Assembly (NCBI GenBank): GCA_010094025.1
Contig: ML991892.1
Coordinates: 1-40,683 of the forward strand
From: Viridothelium virens
Taxonomy: Eukaryota; Ascomycota; Dothideomycetes; Trypetheliales; Trypetheliaceae
Length of the DNA stretch: 40,683 nt
Direction: 5' to 3'
Both the position numbers and the translations under genes were made by a program. Of the stretch, positions 34,838-40,683 are shown one piece after another. Within the stretch, counting starts at the first letter, position 1. Every line of letters begins with the position of its first letter. The notes below the pieces were generated by a model. The model was not told the origin of the DNA, did not search any database, and saw only the letters and a list, made by a program, of their open reading frames with translations.

Positions 34838-37800
34838 TTTTTAATAGTGTGTTTTCCTCCTTAAATTTTGGTATTATTATATTTTTTCTCCACACTTAGC
34901 TAGTGTAATCCTTATTTCCTAAGTATTTTTTAAATTTAGGTATCCCTTCTATTTTATTAAGTATTTTCTGTTTTTTTTTTGTAGGATCTTTTTTACTTTA
35001 AATTTATATTCCTCTTCTGACTTATAGCTGAATATCTCTGCGCATAATATGTTTTTATTTATTAATTTTAATAAAAATAAATAAAATATTGGGTGGACTT
35101 AAGCATCCTGCGGAAGGTTTAACTTATAATTAACTTTATTTTTCTTCTCTTTAATAATAAATGGACTAACCTTTACCGCATTAAGCTTTTTATAAGGTCT
35201 TTTTGTTTTTAAATTTCTTATAAGTAAATATACTTTATCCCCCTTCTTTAGTTAAGGTTTGTTTACTTTTTTATTACTTTAAATTAAACTGTTATTTCTT
35301 TTATTAATATTTTTGGCTATCTTATTGTGTATTATTTTTATTATTTTTTTATGATCTTCTCTTAGTGCTGACGTAACTTTAATAGGTATTGGTTGAATTA
35401 GTAGTGGTATATACCCTGTTAGTCCTTGGATGGGTGCAAACTTGGTTATACTGGATTCTCTGGTGTTAATACATAACTATGCTATAAGTAATAATAATAC
35501 CCAATTATTTTGTAGGTTATTAATGTAGTGTCTTAAGAATTGTTTTAGTAATTGGTTTATCTATTTAGTTTGTTTATTAATTTCCTTGTGATACGCTATT
35601 GATAACTTGGTTTTGGTCCCTAAGTTTGCTATTAACATTTGGAAGAATTTGGCTATAAACCTTTTATCTTAGTCTAATATTGTTAAGATAGGTAATCTAA
35701 AGTATAATATTACTCTTTTAAAGAGTATTTATGCTGTTTCCTTTATCCCATACTTTTTGTTAAATGGGATTAGTATTATATATTTTGTTAGTCTGTATAT
35801 TATTACATAGATTGCTGTGTAGACTTCTCTGGTTACTGGGTGCTTTAACGCAGGCAAGTCTATAATAAAGTTTATTATAATCTGCTCCTAAGGCCTTATT
35901 AGTGCTTAAATTGGTTGGATGGTGCCTTTTCTTCTTTGGGTACTGTGCTTGTTTTTTTTGCAGTAATTATACTTTGCCACATAGTTCTGGACCTTTTGCT
36001 TTATATTATTAAAAATGCAGTTTTGAGATATATTCCTAAATATCTATGCAACTTTAGGATGTCCATATTGCGGTTTGTTGTGATATCTTTAAATATAATA
36101 GTTAACTTTATTATTCAGAATTTGTAGTTTTTAAGTAACAATGGGGAATTATTTGTCCTTATCTTCCAAGATGTTAAAAATTAATCTAAACTCTTGGGAA
36201 GTGCTTTTAAGAGTGCTGTTATCCTTTTTCTTGAACACTGCTTGGTACACTTTTTTATTCCCTTAATAGTCTTCTTATTAACTTAAAGCATCTGCTCTTC
36301 TATTTTCTTTTTCTGGTGCGTAATGTATAATAAATTTGTATTATTTAAGGAGTTCTGCCTATCTAACTTGTTTTTAATTTAATTATTTTATTATTATAAA
36401 TATTAATAGATTTTTGTGGTTGGTATAGACATCCAGTTTGGGCGTTTCTTTTATATACGCTCTCTAGTGCTCTATTGCTGCTACTATTGCTAGCAATTCC
36501 TTGTTATGGATGTTATAATTTAGTTCAGCAGGAGTCATTTTTCTTAAGTAGTATTCTATCAGTCTCTACTTCCCATCTACCCATTGCAGTAGGCAGGCGC
36601 CTATTGCAAAATCTAAAGCATCCGTCTTAAGCTTTAGTGGTAACTTTAGGTTGCAGATTATTAGTTCTAAATCTTTTGCAATTTCTTTTTTAATAATTTT
36701 AAAGGCTTTTTTTTGTGGCTATTCTTATGTAAATAATTACTTACCCTTTATAAGGTCTGTAAGTAATTTTGCTTTCTTGGAATATTTAGGGATAAACTAT
36801 TAATTAAAGTTTATAAATCCTAAGAAACTCTAAACCCCCTTAACATTTGTTAGCCTTAGCTATATTAAGATTGATTATATTTTTTCTGGTTTTATTTAAA
36901 TTTAATCTTTTCTTATTACATATCCTAAGAATATTACTTATTTTTGGTGGAAAATATACTTCTTTAGTAATAATTTAAGATTCCTTTTCCTTAAATATTC
37001 CAGTATTATCTTTACATGTTTTACATATTCTTCCTTTATTTTAGAGTAAATTAGTATATTATTAAGATATACAATTATAAAGATGTCTAGATATAATTGT
37101 AATATGTTATTAATCTATTCCTAACAGGTCGTAGGTACATTTATTAATCCAAACAGCATTACTAAGGATTTAAATAGTCTGTATTTTATTCTAAATACAG
37201 TTTTTTATTCCTCACCTTTCTTTATGCGGATAGAATTGTAGGCATCTCTTTAATCTAATAATGTGAGCTACTTTACTCCGGTTAGGCAGTCTCTTAGTTC
37301 TGCTGCATTAAGTAATGGATACCTATTTTTAACCATAATAGCGTTAAGTTTTTAGTAATTAACACATAGTCGCAGTTTTTTATTCTTCTTGGGAACAAAA
37401 AGTATAAGATATCCTGCCAAAAACTCTAACTTTTAGATAAATCCTTTCCTAAGGTTTTCTCCTAGCTATTCTTAAAGCATCTTTAGTTCTCTTTATAACT
37501 GGGGATATAAAGGTCTAAAAGTAGGTTGCTTCCCTAGCTCCAATTTTATTTTATAGTCCCACAGTTAGTGCGGAGGCAGTGCTTTTTCTGCCCTCCCTTT
37601 TTTAAAGAGTAGTAAATACTCTTTATATTTAAGAGGTATTATTGTAAGTTCAGCGTCCTTACGCTCTGCGTTATCCCTTAGTTAACCTTCTACCTTTATT
37701 AAAGTGTTAGATATGCCGGATCCAGTTTGTCCTTTTTAGTCATCCTTATTTGTCAACATTAAAGCCACACCATAGCTCATCCTTATCTTATCCCTAAAGC

Positions 37801-38400
37801 AATTCTCTGCCCCTTTAGGGTCCCATATAATGCCGTATTTGCACCTAAAGAATGTAATTTCCCCCATTTCTTAATTAATATCCGGGTTATAATTTTGTAA
37901 CCACAGTAATCCAAGTATAATATTATACCTAATTAGATTTATAATATCAAGTTGGATTTCCTTAGTATGCCCTTACGTAATTATGGAAATAAGTTCTATT
38001 TTAATATCCACTTATCTTTGTCCTACAAATTATGGTCTGGTAGCTCTATATAAACTATATAGCTTTTCCTTTTCCTTGGTATTAAGTCCAATCTTTTTAG
38101 TGGTTATTGCTGCTATTATGTTTACTAATGCATTACTATTAATTATTGCTTTAACTTATTGGTTTTTAATCTTAACCTTAATCTTAAATAATCCTGTTAT
38201 TGCTTTATTAGGGGATGTTATATTACAACTTATTTATAACCCCTTTATAAGAAGTTGTCAACTTTTCCCTCTTCTTTATTCATTTTCCTGGCGGTTTTAT
38301 AGCACTTTTGCTATTCCAGTTTTATATCCTTATAATCCAGGCGATATTTATAGCAATTTAGGTTATTGCATTAATATTTCGTATAATAGTCCGCTTGCTC
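34838..38400 (-). pseudogene. pol: pol polyprotein: protease, reverse transcriptase, RNase H, integrase
   Basis: Minus-strand frame, in phase throughout. Protease: KAIINSNALVNII, where the DSG active site is NSN (38132-38140), followed by IILGLLWL. Reverse transcriptase: RDAYNSIRIKKGEE (about 37250-37210), FGLINVPTT and VYLNNILIYS, where the catalytic DD is NN (37058-37063). RNase H: TDALDFAIGACLLQ with Asp kept at 36620-36622, then [18 protein letters not shown]. Integrase: VAKYNYCKKNKH zinc-domain end, INFIIDLPALKHP (about 35860), IAYHKEINKQT, FAPIQGLTGYIP, then KKGDKVYLLIRN and an SH3-like LNAVKVSPFIIKEK and VHPIFY block. Beyond EEEYKFKVKKIL (about 34990) a degraded chromodomain is possible but not clear. 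Stops are of RIP type. Confidence 0.93.
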
Positions 38401-38989
38401 TTAGCAGTGTTTAACACACACAGTGCTAACACATCTTAGCCAGTTTGTTATTTGGCACATAAGTAGTTTGTAGGGTGGTTTTAGGCATAGTCCTTGTTTA
38501 GATTAACTTCTTCCCAAAGCTACACTACTATTTACTCTGTGATATAGGCAGATTTCTTTCTCTCTGCAGAACTTTTTGTTTAGTTGACTATAATCCCCCT
38601 CTTGCTTTTAGTGGAATTCACAGTCCCTTGCCCAACACATTATAAAGTGTTAGAACTTATAATGTAATTTCTGCTTATGTTATTCTTTTGCCTATTAATA
38701 TTTTTTGCATTTATTATCTTGACATTCCTCCCATCCAATTATCCAATTGTGGTCGGGATGTTGTGAGAGTCTATGGACTTCTTTCTAATATCAGAAATTC
38801 TTTTGTTCTTAATCCCACATGGTTGGTAGAAGCTCAGGCTTCACGCTCACACTTGCCCTATAAACATCACATTCCTGTAACAAGCATTATCCTAAAAGTT
38901 AATAATCTGGGTGGTCCTCTGTTCTAGATACCAAGTATGTGTAATATTTATGCCCCTTTTAAGTCGCTTCCTTCCCTTAGATTATATAC
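38401..38989 (-). other. gag-pol junction segment
   Basis: Between the clear end of gag and the protease. In the gag phase it reads RDCEFH, KKFCRE and KEICLYHRV, a Cys/His-bearing block often found before the protease in fungal Ty3 elements. The protease and later domains are in a different phase (a net -1 shift relative to gag), so either frameshifting or an indel lies here. Confidence 0.55.
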
Positions 38990-39984
38990 GTGGGTGATTA
39001 TAAGTCCTTTTGGCTATTTGCAGGGTTAGTAACTTCTTCCCATAAAGCACTCTCTTCCTCTGCATCAGATTTATTGTTAATTGTCTAATACTGGAAAACA
39101 TTTAAGTTCCTAGTATTATTATCACTTATTGGTTTGTTAATAATAATTTTATTTTCTCCTAAATGGACTTGGGTTGCCATATTAAATTCTTCTTTACAAT
39201 CCACCTTATTCTTGGATTAATAGTTTCTTGTTATATGCCCTGGTTTTCCACAAGCATAGCACTTTTTTTTTGTTTAAGCACCTCTTTTTTTCTTACTCTG
39301 CGCAAGGTTGGAGTATTGGACTCCTTCCATTAGTTTGCTACTATTATAATGTTAAGTAATTCCTCCCATTCTTCCTGCTGGAATGTATAAGGCTAATCGC
39401 CTCTTTATACGCCTTGCGTAAAGTTTATTATCCAGTTTAATTAAGGCATTAATAAGTTCTCACAATGTGTTAATAAAGCCGCTATAGCGCATTAGCTCAT
39501 CCTTAACATTATTCTTAAGTCCTCTTTAGTATATGGGTTGTAATACTTTATTATTCTATTCCAGTTTATTGGAATACTTTTGGAACTTAGCTGCGTAATC
39601 CGCTGTTAAAGTTTTTTGTACCAGATTTTAAACTGCTTACTCTGCTATCTTAACTTTGTTAAAGATCCTAAAAATTTGTCTAAGCTCTCTTTTAAATTAA
39701 GGGAATCTTATAAAGAGACTGTTAGGGTCCTCTAAGTTATTAAGATATAAAGTTAATTTGGGTTTTATTTAGTACTGGGCCTGTCCTCTTAAGTATAATA
39801 AGGCTACTAAGGTCTATTAATTGTCTAGAATTCTTTTAAATAAGAAGTAAAGTTGGATTTAGCACAGCTATTCTTTTAACTTGCTTTTTTCCCCAAAGTA
39901 CTTGTTGGGTTGTCCCACCTTGCCTTCCTTTAATAGGGCTTTAGTGCAGGACTCCGGCCGCGGAGTGGATCCTAATTAACTCAT
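38990..39984 (-). pseudogene. gag: gag with CCHC zinc knuckle
   Basis: Minus-strand ATG at 39982-39984, only 19 bp inside the 5' LTR, reads in frame MS*LGSTPRPES, then KYFGEKSKLKE, QIQLYFLF, YLRGQAQY, FKRELRQIF, LTADYAAKFQKYSNKLE, RGLKNNVKDELMRYSGFIN and LIKLDNKLYARRIKRR, the standard retrotransposon gag fold (PF03732-like). The nucleocapsid knuckle KCYACGKPGHITRNY lies at 39220-39264; the last Cys is Tyr (TGT to TAT). Stops are of RIP type. Gag would form the virus-like particle and bind the element RNA. Confidence 0.92.
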
Positions 39985-40003
39985 CCTTAAGGGCGTTTTA
40001 TTA
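39985..40003 (-). promoter_or_regulatory. Primer binding site of the self-priming type
   Basis: Directly inside the 5' LTR, minus strand TAATAAAACGC (40003-39993) followed by eight bases to the gag ATG. The same word TAATAAAACGC occurs on the plus strand inside the 3' LTR at 33966-33976, so an element transcript beginning there (GCGTTTTATTA) would pair with this site over exactly 11 bp. In the 5' LTR the copy is RIPped to TAATAAAATGT (40211-40221). No match to a common tRNA 3' end was evident. Confidence 0.8.
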
Positions 40004-40210
40004 TGTTATAAGCTTATACCCCCTAGTATAAGCACAGCTTGTAGCAGGTACATAGAAGGGTCTTAGGGTTTTTCACGTAAGAGCGGAGTGTTAAGGATCT
40101 AATAATATAAAAAAGGTTACTAAGCTTTAAACAACTTGGTAATAAATAAGGGCTTATTTAATTTGGCTTGTAACTAACTGTAGATACAGTTTTAGTATAA
40201 TACAGTAAAG

Positions 40211-40261
40211 TAATAAAATGTGAGGAAGTTAGTTAAGCTGGTTTCCTCCTACATATATATA
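40211..40261 (-). promoter_or_regulatory. LTR core promoter: TATA box and predicted start site
   Basis: Minus strand AGTATATATATGT (TATA at 40252-40261). About 40 bases downstream lies ACATTTTATTA (40221-40211), which in the less mutated 3' LTR is GCGTTTTATTA, the 11-base word complementary to the primer site. Self-priming requires the transcript to begin at or very near this word, and the spacing from TATA is compatible. Confidence 0.65.
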
Positions 40262-40275
40262 CTTGTAATTTCCTT

Positions 40276-40400
40276 GATCACAGCTGTTATCCTTCTGATC
40301 AGATCTTTACTGATCTTGAGTTAATCATTACTGATCAGTGTGATAACCTGTGATCCGTGGGTGATCACCCTAGATCGCTCTACCCTGATCTGTGGTTTAT
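40276..40400. promoter_or_regulatory. GATC-rich cluster in the U3 region
   Basis: Nine GATC sites in about 120 bp, several as TGATCA or CTGATCAG palindromes, directly upstream of the TATA box in element orientation. In the other LTR several are destroyed by C-to-T or G-to-A changes. Could be a repeated factor-binding site. Confidence 0.5.
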
Positions 40401-40508
40401 CACCACTAATCAGTCACGTGACCTTTACTCGTTACGACCTGTCTGTGGAGCGCTTGCAGCAAGTACAAAGGAGATGGCGTTCAGCCTTGACGTGGCTGGG
40501 TCGTAACA

Positions 40509-40513
40509 CTTAT
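40509..40513. repeat. Target site duplication, right copy (CTTAT)
   Basis: Identical to the five bases at 33754-33758. Confidence 0.95.
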
Positions 40514-40683
40514 CTCCCCTTACTTATTACCACCCTCTTAAAAAAGTACTCTTTACTTAGACTTATAAAATGTAGGAGCTATATTATTGCTTTTGCTGGC
40601 AATTTTCCGCCCTTTAGCTTAAAGTGCTATAAAGTTCCTACCTAAGATATTTTTTAATCAGCCTTTTTAACCCCTTTAACTTT
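40514..40683 (+). pseudogene. Continuation of remnant V beyond the retrotransposon
   Basis: After removing the element and one TSD copy, the frame of remnant V continues as SPLTYYHPLKKVLFT, then KM.ELYYCFCWQFSAL, with RIP-type stops, to the right edge of the window. Support is only the kept phase over about 57 codons. Confidence 0.35.

Larger units (their letters stand above)
33759..40508 (-). mobile_element. Full-length Ty3/gypsy LTR retrotransposon, Tf1/sushi-like, 6750 bp
   Basis: Bounded by two 505-bp LTRs with TG..CA ends and a perfect 5-bp target duplication. Gag and pol are on the minus strand, so the right LTR is 5' and the left LTR 3'. Pol order is protease, reverse transcriptase, RNase H, integrase, which defines the Ty3/gypsy group. 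A polypurine tract lies next to the 3' LTR. The 11-base complement between the post-LTR sequence and the probable transcript start points to the self-priming Tf1/sushi lineage. All enzymatic domains carry stops or catalytic-site changes of the G-to-A type, so the copy is dead. It is less mutated than its surroundings, so it inserted later. Confidence 0.96.
40004..40508 (-). repeat. 5' LTR (right), 505 bp
   Basis: TG at 40004 and CA at 40508 on the plus strand. Outer half (about 40240-40508) is well preserved with intact CG sites such as GTCACGTGAC (40413-40422); the inner half carries many G-to-A changes relative to the 3' LTR. In element orientation the U3 is the right part, TATA at 40252-40261, and the predicted R start near 40221. 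Confidence 0.96.

Noticed and set aside
34838-35000. Chromodomain at the pol C-terminus
   Set aside because: A KKIL and YLGNKDYTS*VW stretch is vaguely similar, and Tf1/sushi elements often have one, but key aromatic positions are not clear enough to call it.
35915-36127. Plus-strand 70-codon open frame
   Set aside because: Antisense of the pol integrase region, which has clear family motifs on the minus strand.
37983-38414. Plus-strand 143-codon open frame
   Set aside because: Antisense of the protease region; its openness follows from the composition of the opposite coding strand.
38688-38927. Plus-strand 79-codon open frame
   Set aside because: Antisense of the gag-pol junction; no family features.
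1-40683. Mitochondrial or bacterial origin because of the high A+T content
   Set aside because: HET, NB-ARC and DUF3435 genes, a spliceosomal-type intron, LTR elements with 5-bp duplications and RIP-type mutation all point to a fungal nuclear genome.

Overview
This window looks like a heavily mutated, A+T-rich heterochromatic block from a filamentous ascomycete (Pezizomycotina). The main clue is the type of decay. Known gene families can be followed for 0.5 to 2 kb in one reading frame with almost no indels, but they are riddled with stops at former CAA, CGA and TGG codons and with G-to-A or C-to-T missense changes (Gly to Asn, Asp to Asn, Arg to Gln). That is the expected product of repeat-induced point mutation (RIP). 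I saw no tRNA, rRNA or CRISPR array, and no intact host gene.

Layout. At 1-2524 (minus) lies a RIP-killed NLR-type gene: HET domain, an intron, an NB-ARC P-loop, then tetratricopeptide repeats of exactly 126 bp that run off the left edge. At 4865-6480 (minus) is a long unidentified frame, with a threefold 112-118 bp tandem repeat upstream. At 8942-10972 (plus) one continuous frame joins an unidentified N-terminal domain to the C-terminal half of a Ty3/gypsy integrase. At 13800-16061 (plus) is a DUF3435 tyrosine recombinase, the family that contains the captains of Starship giant transposons. Further gene-sized but unidentified frames lie at 17580-19220 (minus), 22399-23860 (plus), 28290-29070 (plus), 31110-31960 (plus) and 32906-33758 (plus). 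Less mutated islands stand out at about 20125-21010, 24778-25080 and 25600-25975; the last is a GC-rich minisatellite.

At 33759-40508 sits a complete, younger Ty3/gypsy LTR retrotransposon on the minus strand. It has 505-bp LTRs, a perfect CTTAT target duplication, a polypurine tract, gag with a zinc knuckle, and pol (protease, reverse transcriptase, RNase H, integrase). The 11 bases next to its 5' LTR are a perfect complement of an 11-base stretch about 40 bp downstream of the LTR TATA box, the signature of Tf1/sushi-type self-priming. It also carries a Cys-rich ORF on the opposite strand, with its own TATA-like box, between the end of pol and the 3' LTR. The element interrupts one of the fossil frames, which resumes in frame at 40514.

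Together the window reads as repeated mobile and NLR-type genes that were duplicated, silenced by RIP, and then hit by a later retrotransposon that was itself RIPped. The recombinase plus flanking frames could be the remains of a Starship and its cargo, but no element ends were found, so that is a hypothesis.
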